13,946 bases of DNA from an uncultured Eubacterium sp. GTDB taxonomy: Bacteria; Bacillota; Clostridia; Lachnospirales; Lachnospiraceae. The number at the start of each line of letters is the position of its first letter. Positions within the stretch are counted from its first letter, which is position 1. The DNA lies in NCBI GenBank assembly GCA_902475415.1, contig CABRZK010000031.1:1-13946 (forward strand), written 5' to 3'. Position numbers and translations under genes: made by a program. Under the pieces are notes generated by a model. The model was not told the DNA's origin. It saw only the letters and a program-made list of their open reading frames with translations, and searched no databases. Positions 1-7,036 of the stretch are shown piece by piece.

Positions 1-10
1 TTCGTCGTTC

Positions 11-33
11 GCCAATCGTGCGAGCACGTTGGC
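11..33. repeat. Near-perfect inverted repeat downstream of the MATE gene
   Basis: The arms GCCAA-t-CGTGC and GCACG-TTGGC form a compact palindrome with a single unpaired T. No T-run follows on the minus strand, so it is a poor intrinsic terminator. It lies just downstream of a promoter-like sequence at 46-74 that reads out of the window, so it could be an operator or a hairpin in the 5' leader of the next minus-strand transcript. The function is inferred only. Confidence 0.45.
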
Positions 34-45
34 TCTCTTGCACTC

Positions 46-74
46 ATTATATCCTACGCATCCTCGCGCGTCAG
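46..74 (-). promoter_or_regulatory. Candidate promoter reading out of the window
   Basis: On the minus strand there is a perfect TATAAT (46-51), a 17-base spacer and CTGACG (69-74) as -35. It overlaps the last codons of the MATE gene and points toward base 1, so it would drive a gene lying beyond the window edge. The predicted start is near base 39, immediately before the inverted repeat at 11-33. The call rests on sequence match only. Confidence 0.45.
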
Positions 75-1433
75 TTTTTTCACCCATTTATAGCTTCGGA
101 AATGAATAAATGTCGGCAGTCCTTTAAATACCTGATCGGACTGGATCATAATAACAACGCCCACAACGGACCAGTGCCACCAGAATGCACTCATGAAAGA
201 AAGCGGAATAACGATTGCCCATGTACTGATCATGTTCATCAACATGGTAAATTTCGTATCACCACCGCCTCGGATAATTCCCATACTTACCGGCATCTGA
301 TAAGACATACCAACCATGATAAAGCTCATGACAATGATCAGCTGATCTGCCATAACCAGAGCAGAGTCATTCAGACTGTACAGAGTCAGCAACGGTTTTC
401 TCAACAAAAACAGCGCAAAACCCAGAGCTGCTCCGATCAACACATCAATCACTGCGAGAGTGCGGGCATCGGATTTGATACGTTTCATATCGCCACGGCC
501 AACTGCTGAACCGATCATAACAGCAGAAGAAGACGACATCGCCACAACAATTACTTTCAGATACTGATAAAATGTCGTTGCAACAGAGTTTGCTGCGATT
601 GCATCGGAAGACAGATGTCCGAGAATGGCTGTCTGGAACGGTACCGAAATGGCCCACAATACCTGTGAGAGCATGACCGGAATCTCAACTTTGGTATAAT
701 CCCGGCGCAGACCGGCATCAAATTTCAAGAAGTTCTCGCTGAACAATTTTAATTTTTTATCAAATTTGAGCATGTATACAACAACAATTCCAAGCTCTAC
801 AATACGCGCGATAAGCGTTCCAATCGCTGCACCACGGATACCAAGTTCCGGTGCTCCGAACCGTCCAAAAATCAGCACATAATTGATTCCCACGTTTACG
901 ATCAGGGAAACAATTGAAATGTAGAAGGAAATTTTTACCGTCTCCACGCTGCGCAGTGCCGCCATCAGCACATTTGTGATAATAAAAAGCAGGAATGTGT
1001 ACTTGATGATCTGAAGATAAGCCACACCTTCCGCAATAATTTCCGGATCATTCGTAAAAATAGAAATCACCAGATGTGGAATAAAGGTACAGATCAGAAT
1101 CGTAATGATTCCACAGATCAGTCCAAGTTTTAACGCAATACCTGTCAGCTTGCGAATTGGCTGCATACGTCCCTGTCCCCAGTATTGGGCACCAAGGACG
1201 ACAAATCCTTCCCCGATTCCCAGGGTAATCTGCTGTACCATGAAAAAAATCTGATTGACAGTTGCCGCTCCTGACAATGCACTCTGGCTGTAGCTTCCAA
1301 GCATGATATTATCTGCCATATTTACGCTGTACGCTACTATATTCTGTAATGCAACGGTAATCAAAAGCGGGAACAAGGTCCGGTAAAAGGTCGGATCCTT
1401 TGTAAAAAAACTTTCTTTTGTTTTCTGTCCCAT
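54..1433 (-). CDS. MATE family multidrug/cation antiporter
   Basis: A polytopic inner-membrane efflux transporter of the MATE family, which exports drugs or metabolites in exchange for Na+ or H+. The 459-residue protein is the usual family length. It is almost entirely hydrophobic segments in two homologous halves, with MATE-style stretches such as NMADNIMLGSYSQSALSGAA near residues 38-57, AALRSVETVK in the first half and GIIRGGGDTK in the second. The C-terminal end QSDQVFKGLPTFIHF is typical of a clostridial subgroup. The ATG at 1433 has AAAGGAG about ten bases upstream. It is transcribed alone: its own extended -10 promoter lies at 1499-1507, between it and the terminator of the upstream CarD-type gene. 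The substrate cannot be told from sequence. There are no frameshifts or missing segments. Confidence 0.93.
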   Translation of the reverse strand: MGQKTKESFFTKDPTFYRTLFPLLITVALQNIVAYSVNMADNIMLGSYSQSALSGAATVNQIFFMVQQITLGIGEGFVVLGAQYWGQGRMQPIRKLTGIALKLGLICGIITILICTFIPHLVISIFTNDPEIIAEGVAYLQIIKYTFLLFIITNVLMAALRSVETVKISFYISIVSLIVNVGINYVLIFGRFGAPELGIRGAAIGTLIARIVELGIVVVYMLKFDKKLKLFSENFLKFDAGLRRDYTKVEIPVMLSQVLWAISVPFQTAILGHLSSDAIAANSVATTFYQYLKVIVVAMSSSSAVMIGSAVGRGDMKRIKSDARTLAVIDVLIGAALGFALFLLRKPLLTLYSLNDSALVMADQLIIVMSFIMVGMSYQMPVSMGIIRGGGDTKFTMLMNMISTWAIVIPLSFMSAFWWHWSVVGVVIMIQSDQVFKGLPTFIHFRSYKWVKKLTREDA

Positions 1434-1498
1434 TAACTATGTACTCCTTTAAATAAATTTCTCTGCCTTCAAGTCAGCCCAAAGGCAATATCTATGCT

Positions 1499-1507
1499 AG
1501 TATAGCA
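1499..1507 (-). promoter_or_regulatory. Extended -10 promoter for the MATE gene
   Basis: The minus strand carries TGCTATACT, an extended -10. The -35 position falls in the T-run of the preceding terminator, so no real -35 is visible. A six-base inverted repeat (TGCCTT 1464-1469 / AAGGCA 1482-1487) lies in the resulting leader and might be an operator or hairpin; that part is speculative. Confidence 0.45.
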
Positions 1508-1518
1508 CTTTTTGTGGC

Positions 1519-1554
1519 AAAAAAAAAGATAAAGCCCACGTTCGACTTTATCTT
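1519..1554 (-). terminator. Intrinsic terminator of the CarD-family gene
   Basis: A nine-base-pair stem AAGATAAAG (1526-1534) / CTTTATCTT (1546-1554) with an 11-base loop. On the minus strand it is followed by a run of nine T (1519-1527). It sits 62 bases after the stop codon of the CarD-family gene and separates it from the MATE gene. Confidence 0.85.
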
Positions 1555-1616
1555 ATCCTGTCTTACCATCATTTCATTCGCAGTTTTTGGGCACTGCCGC
1601 AGTACTTTCTTTACTG

Positions 1617-2120
1617 CTACAATGCTGCAATCTGATCCTGAATATAATCGTGCATATTTTCTTTTTCAATTCCAAGAACGATGGACAGTTCTCCATATAA
1701 TTCCTGTTCTGCCACACGCATATACCGTTCATCTAATGCTGTAATCTTCTTTCCTGCCGCCAGACGTTCTTCTTTTCTCTGATGCAGGGTCTTCAGTATG
1801 CTGATCCAGTCCCTTCCGCGGCAACCATGCAACGCCTGCTTATAGCTGGCTTCTCTCTGCTTCTCATTCGGGACTTCCAGATTCTCGATAGTCGGAATAT
1901 CATGAATCAGGCGTTTTGCCTCTTCTTTTGTCATCACACGCCGAATAATTGCTTTCGTGCTGTCGGTTGGCAGATACAATGTCTGCTCACTGTTCTGTAC
2001 CGGATGCATAATATAATACAAACGTTTCTGATCAACGCCGGGAATATCTACATGCGAAATATCCTGAATCTTGCAGACACCTTTACTTCCATATACCACA
2101 TATTCCCCTTTTTCAAACAT
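1617..2120 (-). CDS. CarD family transcriptional regulator
   Basis: A CarD/CdnL-like protein of 167 residues. The N-terminal RNA-polymerase-interacting (Tudor-like) domain shows MFEKGEYVVYGSKGVCKI and then the segment around YYIMHP and TLYLPTDS, as in the CarD/TRCF/RID fold. The rest is a helical C-terminal domain that in the family contacts promoter DNA. Family members bind the RNA polymerase beta subunit and stabilise open complexes; the targets here are unknown. I chose the ATG at 2120, not the in-frame TTG at 2126, because AAGGAG lies eight bases before the ATG but only two before the TTG. Monocistronic: promoter at 2173-2202, terminator at 1519-1554. It is complete and has the usual size. 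Confidence 0.88.
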   Translation of the reverse strand: MFEKGEYVVYGSKGVCKIQDISHVDIPGVDQKRLYYIMHPVQNSEQTLYLPTDSTKAIIRRVMTKEEAKRLIHDIPTIENLEVPNEKQREASYKQALHGCRGRDWISILKTLHQRKEERLAAGKKITALDERYMRVAEQELYGELSIVLGIEKENMHDYIQDQIAAL

Positions 2121-2172
2121 ATACAACGCTCCTTTCCTTTTTTTCTGATGTTTTTCGGCAACTGTTATATAA

Positions 2173-2202
2173 ATTATACCACACTTTTCCGCAAAAAGTC
2201 AG
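2173..2202 (-). promoter_or_regulatory. Promoter of the CarD-family gene
   Basis: On the minus strand a perfect TATAAT (2173-2178) is preceded by TGG, making an extended -10. CTGACT (2197-2202) is an 18-base-spaced -35 candidate. The predicted leader is about 45-50 bases to the ATG at 2120. Confidence 0.6.
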
Positions 2203-2308
2203 TAAATTGTATATATTTTCAAAAATTTTGTGACTTTTCACAAGAATGCGTCGATTTGGATTTGTCTATTTTTCACAGTATAAAGATATGATTTTAGATA
2301 GATTGACA

Positions 2309-2358
2309 AAAAAGAGATCATTTTCTGAATAATACGCTTCAGAAAACGATCTCTTTTT
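2309..2358 (-). terminator. Terminator of the minCDE operon
   Basis: A long stem: AAAAAGAGATC, one mismatch, then TTTTCTGAA (2309-2329), pairing with TTCAGAAAA and GATCTCTTTTT (2338-2358) around an 8-base loop. It has T-runs on both strands, so it could act bidirectionally. On the minus strand it follows minE by about 100 bases. Confidence 0.85.
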
Positions 2359-2369
2359 ATCGTTTCTTC

Positions 2370-2397
2370 TTATATATGATTGCTTATATATGATTGC
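2370..2397. repeat. Two-copy 14-base tandem repeat
   Basis: The unit ttatatatgattgc occurs twice head to tail (2370-2383 and 2384-2397) in the 3' untranslated region of minE. It is probably a simple slippage duplication. Confidence 0.8.
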
Positions 2398-2458
2398 CGG
2401 ATTCTTTTAAAAATCTTTCTGCCAGACTAATCGTAACAGCACATTTTCTATATAAGTT

Positions 2459-2746
2459 CTATTTTTCTTCCTGTTTCGGGGAGTGATGCATATCGCGAAT
2501 CGGAATATTTGCATACAATGCCGGAACTGTACCATTTCCTGTATCGGATTCTGTCTGCGTGATCTGAATATCCAACCCCTCTGCGTCAATTTCCATATAT
2601 TTGGAAATAACTTTGATGATATCATTTTTGATCAGCTCCATGACATCCGGTGAACAGTTCGCCCGATCGGATACAAGTAATAATTTCAGGCGGTCTTTTG
2701 CCACATCCCCGGAACTTTTTCTTTTGAAAAAATCCATAAATCCCAT
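2459..2746 (-). CDS. minE: Cell division topological specificity factor MinE
   Basis: MinE drives pole-to-pole oscillation of MinD by stimulating its ATPase and displacing MinC, so the Z ring forms at midcell. The 95-residue protein is the normal size. It starts with MGFMDFFKRKSS, the short amphipathic membrane-contact end of the family, then AKDRLKLLLVSDRA (the MinD-contact helix/strand region), and then the topological-specificity domain with IIKVISKYMEID. The last 20 or so residues are less conserved. AGGAGG lies nine bases before the ATG. It is the third gene of minC-minD-minE, only 13 bases behind minD, followed by a strong terminator. Confidence 0.95.
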   Translation of the reverse strand: MGFMDFFKRKSSGDVAKDRLKLLLVSDRANCSPDVMELIKNDIIKVISKYMEIDAEGLDIQITQTESDTGNGTVPALYANIPIRDMHHSPKQEEK

Positions 2747-2759
2747 AGTAAAAGCCCTC

Positions 2760-3551
2760 CTAGTTCTTCTTGAACAAGTTTTTCAGCTTGTCAAATACGG
2801 TCTGTTTCTCTTCCAGATTTAAAAACTCTACCGTCTCTCCGAGAATTCTTCTGCAGATATTGGAGTAAGCCTGTCCAGCCAGGCAATCGCTTCCTACCAG
2901 CGGCTCACCCTGGTTTGTAGAGATAACGATATGCTCATCATCCGGAACTGCACCAAGCAGCGGAATTGCAAGGATATCACATACATCTTCTACAGACATC
3001 ATATCGCCACGTTTTACCATGTCCATACGCAGACGGTTTACGATCAGTTCTGTTTTCTGAAGCTCATTTGCCTCAAGAAGTCCGATGATACGGTCAGCAT
3101 CACGGATTGCGGATACTTCAGGAGTCGTTACAACAATCGCTCTGTCAGCACCTGCGATGGCATTTTTAAATCCCTGCTCGATACCGGCCGGGCAGTCAAG
3201 GAGGATATAGTCAAACTCCTCACGAAGCTCATCTGTCAGCTTCTTCATCTGTTCCGGAGTAACGGATGTCTTGTCTCTCGTCTGTGCAGACGGAAGCAGA
3301 TATAATTCCGGATATTTCTTATCCTTGATCAGAGCCTGTTTGATCTTGCAGTTTCCCTCCACAACATCTACCAGATTGTATACGATACGGTTCTCAAGTC
3401 CCATAACCACATCCAGGTTACGAAGTCCGATATCTGTATCGATCAGTACGACTTTTTTGTTCAGCTGGGCAAGTCCTGTACCCACATTTGCGGTAGTCGT
3501 TGTCTTACCAACACCACCTTTTCCCGATGTAATAACAATTACTTCACTCAT
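2760..3551 (-). CDS. minD: Septum site-determining ATPase MinD
   Basis: A membrane-cycling ParA/MinD-family ATPase that recruits MinC and is released by MinE. With the chosen start it has 263 residues, as usual. The deviant Walker A GKGGVGKT is at residues 10-17, with VLIDTDIGLRNLD (switch I) near 47 and LLDCPAGIE (Walker B/switch II) near 118. The C-terminal amphipathic membrane-targeting helix is VFDKLKNLFKKN. The frame is open upstream to an ATG at 3590, but that would overlap the end of minC. The ATG at 3551 has GGAGGA nine bases upstream and gives the standard N-terminus MSEVIVITSGKGG, so I use it. It lies 22 bases behind minC and 13 ahead of minE. Confidence 0.96.
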   Translation of the reverse strand: MSEVIVITSGKGGVGKTTTTANVGTGLAQLNKKVVLIDTDIGLRNLDVVMGLENRIVYNLVDVVEGNCKIKQALIKDKKYPELYLLPSAQTRDKTSVTPEQMKKLTDELREEFDYILLDCPAGIEQGFKNAIAGADRAIVVTTPEVSAIRDADRIIGLLEANELQKTELIVNRLRMDMVKRGDMMSVEDVCDILAIPLLGAVPDDEHIVISTNQGEPLVGSDCLAGQAYSNICRRILGETVEFLNLEEKQTVFDKLKNLFKKN

Positions 3552-3573
3552 TGCATCCAGTCCTCCATCATTT

Positions 3574-4272
3574 TTACTTGGTGTAATCATTTAAAATTCC
3601 GCGGCTGATCGGCTCTATGTAAATATTGCCGCCTTTTGCTACAGCAATCTGTGCTTCTGCCGATACCGGATTTTTTTCTTTGCGGCGAAGCTTGCGCGGT
3701 TTCATCTTCTTATGATCTGGGCTCTTGGCCAGAATATCTCCAATCTGAATCTGAATCGGATCCATCTCAAGTGCCACGATAAAACAATTGCTGTCTCCTG
3801 CCGCTCCCGCATAGGCATTGCCTTTCAGAGCTCCAAGCACGATAATATTGCCCTGTGAGATAATTTTGGCTCCCGGGTTGACATCACCAACGATTACGAC
3901 ACTGGATACACTCTCCAGCACCTGTCCGGAACGGAGTGTTCCACGGTAAAATTCGCCCTCTCTGCCAGCTATGGAATCGTAATAAGCCTCGATCTGCTGC
4001 TTCACCAGTTCCGCATGCGATTCATCATTATCCACGATACAAATAATTGATATGCTTGTATTCTCTGTAATGGTCTCTATAATCTGGTACTCTTCTTCCT
4101 GCGTCAATGCACGTCCTTCAAAAGAAATTGCCATTTTTGCATCTTTGAAAAACTTCTCTGATTCCAGAAATTTTTCCTTGATTGCAACCAGCAGTTCCTG
4201 AAACGGCATATACTTGTCCAGAATCAGATTAATTCCATATTTGTTACTTTTTATAACTACTGCTTGTGACAT
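3574..4272 (-). CDS. minC: Septum site-determining protein MinC
   Basis: MinC is the FtsZ polymerisation inhibitor carried to the membrane by MinD. The 232-residue protein has the divergent N-terminal inhibitory domain (about residues 1-95, with SFEGRALTQEEEYQ) and the well-conserved C-terminal beta-helix MinD-binding and dimerisation domain. That domain begins with RGTLRSGQ near 110 and includes VVIVGDVNPGAKI and NIIVLGALKGNAYAG, followed by MDPIQIQIGDI. A basic insert (KMKPRKLRRKEKN) lies near the end. GGAGGA precedes the ATG at the normal distance. It is the first gene of the operon; a candidate promoter is at 4367-4394. Confidence 0.94.
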   Translation of the reverse strand: MSQAVVIKSNKYGINLILDKYMPFQELLVAIKEKFLESEKFFKDAKMAISFEGRALTQEEEYQIIETITENTSISIICIVDNDESHAELVKQQIEAYYDSIAGREGEFYRGTLRSGQVLESVSSVVIVGDVNPGAKIISQGNIIVLGALKGNAYAGAAGDSNCFIVALEMDPIQIQIGDILAKSPDHKKMKPRKLRRKEKNPVSAEAQIAVAKGGNIYIEPISRGILNDYTK

Positions 4273-4366
4273 GTATTTCCTCCAAATTTATAGAAATGGC
4301 ATTCTATTCTGTATCGAACCTGAAACAGCGTTTCTTCGCAGTCTCACATTGATACGCCATTATTTA

Positions 4367-4394
4367 ATTATACCGAATCTGGGTAAATATGCAA
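4367..4394 (-). promoter_or_regulatory. Candidate promoter of minCDE
   Basis: On the minus strand there is a perfect TATAAT (4367-4372) with a weak -35, TTGCAT (4389-4394), 16 bases upstream. This predicts a leader of roughly 85-90 bases before minC. The weak -35 keeps the confidence moderate. Confidence 0.45.
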
Positions 4395-4472
4395 TGGTTT
4401 TTGTCGGAATACACGGATAATTTCTGCTGTTTCCGGTCATTCTATCCATGAAAAAAGAGCTCTCGATGCATC

Positions 4473-4533
4473 AAAAGATATCCCGGACACTTTTTTCTGT
4501 CCCGGCTGACCACAAACGTCGGAAATATCTTTT
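4473..4533 (+). other. Foldable leader upstream of the CorA-type gene
   Basis: An outer nine-base-pair stem AAAAGATAT (4473-4481) / ATATCTTTT (4525-4533) encloses an inner hairpin CCGGACA (4483-4489) / TGTCC-c-GG (4498-4505) with a T-rich loop and one bulged C. It ends about 15 bases before the ribosome binding site of the CorA-type gene. No T-run follows, so it is not a terminator in this form. It does not look like the M-box magnesium riboswitch. A role in translation control is inference. Confidence 0.4.
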
Positions 4534-4560
4534 CTGCTGCGACTGAATAAGGAGTACCGA

Positions 4561-5502
4561 ATGTACTATAGTCTCCATCACCGACTGACAAAATATGAAC
4601 ATACGGAATCACACCTATCCGCAGAGTCTGATTCGTATGCAGATCACATTACGACTGTGCTGACCCTTTCTCCCACACAATGGGAAAAACAAAAGCAACG
4701 TTTATCTTTCCCGCCTTATGCCGGCATGGAAAATACAATCATCCGCAGCTGTAAGGCTGAAATCTACCCTCATTACATTTCCGGAAGCCTGTGCATTCCA
4801 GATCGGAAAAGACTGTTGGAAACACCTGTATACATGACTTTTTACATCAATCAGAGGTACCTTGTTTTTGTATCTGACGACTCGATACCGGATCAGGTCA
4901 TTGAGAACATGATTCACCGCTATGAAAGCCAGGATATGTCTGTGGAATTATTTCTGTATGGATTTTTCTCTGAGTTTCTGATGAATGATATGGAATTACT
5001 GGAAAGTTATGAACGCAAACTGTTTTTGCTGGAAGAAAACGCCATGCAGGGCAATATTCATGATCTGATGCCCCGTTTATTAAAAAACAGACGGGAATTA
5101 ACCCGTCTGCGCAATTATTATGAACAACTTGATGATATGGCCGGACAACTGCTTGGCAATGTCCGGAACTATTTTGACCCCGACCGCCTGCAGCTCCTGC
5201 AACTGATCGGTGAGCGTGCCTGCCGCCTTCAGCAGATGGCCCAGCAGTCCATTGATTACTGCCAGACGCTGCGGGATTTCGAACAGGCTCAGTCCGACCA
5301 CAAACAGAACAAAATCATGCAGTTGATGACTGTTCTGACCTCTGTCTTTTTCCCGCTCACCGTCATCACCGGCTGGTATGGTATGAATTTCACCCATATG
5401 CCCGAACTGGATGCAAAGTATGGTTATCCTCTGCTGATTCTGATCAGTCTCGGGGTGATTGCCGTAGAATTCTGGATTTTAAAAAAGCGGAAGATAATTT
5501 AA
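4561..5502 (+). CDS. CorA family divalent metal (Mg2+/Co2+-type) transporter
   Basis: An inner-membrane pentameric metal channel family; members carry Mg2+, Co2+, Ni2+ or Zn2+. This 313-residue protein has a cytoplasmic N-terminal domain (about 1-245) with the long stalk helices (ESYERKLFLLEEN, LRNYYEQLDDMAGQLLGN). The first membrane helix, near 254-271, ends in the signature YGMNF (residues 273-277). A short loop with MPEL follows, the second membrane helix is near 289-307, and the tail is basic. The extended N-terminus is less conserved than the stalk. AAGGAG stands six bases before the ATG. It is transcribed alone on the plus strand and converges with the ferredoxin-like gene with only 10 bases between stops. 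Ion specificity cannot be read from the sequence. Confidence 0.9.
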   Translation: MYYSLHHRLTKYEHTESHLSAESDSYADHITTVLTLSPTQWEKQKQRLSFPPYAGMENTIIRSCKAEIYPHYISGSLCIPDRKRLLETPVYMTFYINQRYLVFVSDDSIPDQVIENMIHRYESQDMSVELFLYGFFSEFLMNDMELLESYERKLFLLEENAMQGNIHDLMPRLLKNRRELTRLRNYYEQLDDMAGQLLGNVRNYFDPDRLQLLQLIGERACRLQQMAQQSIDYCQTLRDFEQAQSDHKQNKIMQLMTVLTSVFFPLTVITGWYGMNFTHMPELDAKYGYPLLILISLGVIAVEFWILKKRKII

Positions 5503-5507
5503 AATCC
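5474..5507. repeat. Inverted repeat across the convergent gene ends
   Basis: A perfect ten-base inverted repeat, GGATTTTAAA (5474-5483) / TTTAAAATCC (5498-5507), spans the stop codon of the CorA-type gene. It is AT-rich and lacks a following T-run on either strand, so it is at best a weak bidirectional terminator. Confidence 0.35.
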
Positions 5508-5512
5508 CAGTA

Positions 5513-6262
5513 CTAATCCAAAATATTTCCGTCAATGGAAATGGTCACTACCTGCCACGGAATGAATTTTCCGCTGTCCTGCAGTGCTTTCTTTGCAGCA
5601 AACTCCAGGCCTCCGCAACACGGTACTTCCATGCGGACAATGGTCACACTCTGAATATCATTGTTTGCGATAATGGCTGTCAGTTTTTCACTGTAATCAA
5701 TGTCATCCAGCTTCGGGCAGCCGATCAGTGTCACTTTCCCTTTCATGAAATCCTCATGCATACGTGCATAGGCATAAGCAGTACAATCTGCTGCAATCAG
5801 CAGTTTTGCACCGTTAAAATATGGTGCATTCGGTGCTACCAGTTTGATCTGACACGGCCACTGTCCCAGACGGGAAACGCTCTGCTGCGGTGCCGTCGGT
5901 GTACTTTCTTCTGTCTCTGTCAAACGCTGGTTCAGCATCCGCATTCTTGTACCCGGGCATCCACCCGCCATCGGTGCATGCGCCTCTGCTGCATTTCCTG
6001 CTGTCTTTGCATTCTCAGCATCTTTTTTCGCTTTGTTTGCCAGTACCGCTGCCTCATCGTAAGCAGCTGCCTCACGCTCTACAAATGTGATGGCATTGGT
6101 CGGGCAGGTTGGCAGACAGTCGCCAAGACCGTCGCAGTAGTCATCTCTCATCAGCTTTGCCTTTCCGTTCACCATGCTGATGGCTCCTTCATGACAGGCA
6201 TTCGCACATGCACCACATCCGTTACATTTTTCCTCATCGATATGAATAATTCTTCTTACCAT
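5513..6262 (-). CDS. Ferredoxin-domain Fe-S protein with Cys-rich C-terminal domain
   Basis: A 249-residue soluble protein. The N-terminal dicluster ferredoxin domain (about 7-65) has a full first motif C13-x2-C16-x2-C19-x3-C23. The second motif, C43-x2-L46-x2-C49-x3-C53-P, has leucine where the second cysteine belongs. An Ala/Lys/Glu-rich linker follows (about 66-98), then a C-terminal domain with conserved-looking cysteines: GCPGTR (102), WPCQIK (137), ADCTAY (160), GCPKLDD (182) and VPCCGGLE (215-216). It probably transfers electrons in anaerobic metabolism; the partner is unknown. The start at 6262 is preferred: GAGG lies nine bases upstream, while the in-frame GTG at 6277 has no such site. 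Upstream are an inverted repeat CACAG/CTGTG (6304-6323) and two AAGTATT copies (6333, 6345); no clear promoter was found. Confidence 0.82.
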   Translation of the reverse strand: MVRRIIHIDEEKCNGCGACANACHEGAISMVNGKAKLMRDDYCDGLGDCLPTCPTNAITFVEREAAAYDEAAVLANKAKKDAENAKTAGNAAEAHAPMAGGCPGTRMRMLNQRLTETEESTPTAPQQSVSRLGQWPCQIKLVAPNAPYFNGAKLLIAADCTAYAYARMHEDFMKGKVTLIGCPKLDDIDYSEKLTAIIANNDIQSVTIVRMEVPCCGGLEFAAKKALQDSGKFIPWQVVTISIDGNILD

Positions 6263-6424
6263 CTTTCTTTTCCTCACTTTTCTATTTATTTTTTCTAGTC
6301 TGTCACAGTAACTTCTTTCTGTGTTTTCTAAAAAGTATTTCCTGAAGTATTAAACAAATCTTCTTTCATATACTTTAAAAGTTTCTCTTTTGTAAGATGT
6401 ACCTAGCATACACCTTTTTTCACC

Positions 6425-6452
6425 AAAAAACCGTGGTTTTAACCACGGTTTT
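6425..6452 (-). terminator. Hairpin terminator behind the VTC-like remnant
   Basis: A ten-base-pair stem AAAACCGTGG (6427-6436) / CCACGGTTTT (6443-6452) with a six-base loop. On the minus strand it ends in six T (6425-6430). It lies just downstream of the truncated VTC-like frame and was probably its original terminator. The plus strand also has four T, so weak bidirectional action is possible. Confidence 0.82.
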
Positions 6453-6469
6453 CTGAAAATATCATTTTT

Positions 6470-7012
6470 TTATTTTTTTCGAACCAGACAGCGTTTCTTA
6501 TAAAAGGAAACTCCATAACATAAAATCCGATCGTAATCATCTTCGTATTCCACTGCATACAATAAAAACTGTCCCGGCTGTAATAACTGATGGCCATAAA
6601 TCGGACTGGTCAGATTCAGATCTTCTGTCCGCCATAAAATATTCTGATCAAATGTAATCCGAAGCTCATGATCCTCTTTTCTATAAAAAGCTTCTCTCTC
6701 ATATGACAGATACATGGTCGGCTGAATTTCCTGATGCAGATTTAATGCATAATCCAGTTCCGAACAGATCTGACTGTGTGGAATCACATCCGCCCGCTGA
6801 CACAAGTACTGCATGGCTTCTTCATAACTGGCGCTGATTCTGCGTTTGTAAACCACCTTTTTATACTTTTTCTTCAGTTCTATAAAAGCGGTGCTCTCCG
6901 GTGTTGCCTGTCCATAGGTGCGCAGCCGTATTTTTTCTTTATAACAAAAAAAGAGAGCAGGATATAGAACCCGACAATCACCTGCCAGGTTCCATATCCT
7001 ACTCCCTTTCAT
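6470..7012 (-). pseudogene. 5'-truncated VTC-domain (polyphosphate polymerase-like) remnant
   Basis: From codon 23 (base 6946) the frame matches the middle of bacterial VTC-domain proteins of the triphosphate-tunnel superfamily: YKEKIRLRTYG, FIELKKKYKKVVYKRR, PTMYLSYEREAFY, LRITFDQNILWR and LLQPGQ, with the expected Lys/Arg/Glu tunnel residues. The N-terminal third of the domain, which carries the first tunnel strands and the I/L-YFD segment, is absent. The first 22 codons instead read through the hairpin terminator of the sigma/anti-sigma operon (6946-7003), and the ATG at 7012 has no ribosome binding site. After LLQPGQ the canonical MEIK...SFSKYG end is also unrecognisable or shortened. The 157 homologous codons carry no stop or frameshift, so the loss may be recent. 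Alternatively it is an expressed short variant; I favour a remnant. Confidence 0.62.
6946..7003 (-). terminator. Strong terminator of the sigma/anti-sigma operon
   Basis: A 16-pair stem (arms 6988-7003 and 6956-6971, two G-U pairs in the minus-strand RNA, 16-base loop) followed by CTC and seven T (6946-6952). It begins 34 bases after the anti-sigma stop codon. The homology of the VTC-like remnant starts exactly where the T-run ends. Confidence 0.9.
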
Positions 7013-7036
7013 TTACTTTTCATTAGTTATTCATGT

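Larger units (their letters stand above)
2121..2458. other. Intergenic stretch between CarD-family gene and minE
   Basis: This 338-base, AT-rich gap holds no credible gene. It contains the promoter and ribosome binding site of the CarD-family gene, a strong hairpin terminator behind minE (2309-2358) and a 14-base tandem duplication (2370-2397). The remainder, roughly 2205-2305, shows nothing I can name. Confidence 0.75.

Noticed and set aside
2370..2397. 14-base tandem repeat as a CRISPR or regulatory iteron array
   Set aside because: Only two copies, no spacers, in a 3' untranslated region; simple duplication is enough.
3552..3590. Upstream ATG of minD at 3590
   Set aside because: It overlaps minC and adds 13 non-family residues, while the ATG at 3551 has GGAGGA at the right distance.
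4421..4560. M-box (magnesium) riboswitch before the CorA-type gene
   Set aside because: The leader is too short, and none of the conserved M-box core strings were seen.
6218..6224. Second TGTAAC-like -35 (ECF) inside the ferredoxin-like gene
   Set aside because: It lies within the first Fe-S motif codons and no matching -10 is found at 16 bases, so it is a chance match.
5756..6298. Plus-strand ORF of 180 codons opposite the ferredoxin-like gene
   Set aside because: Cys- and Ser-rich translation with no domain; it is the antisense shadow of a clear Fe-S protein gene.
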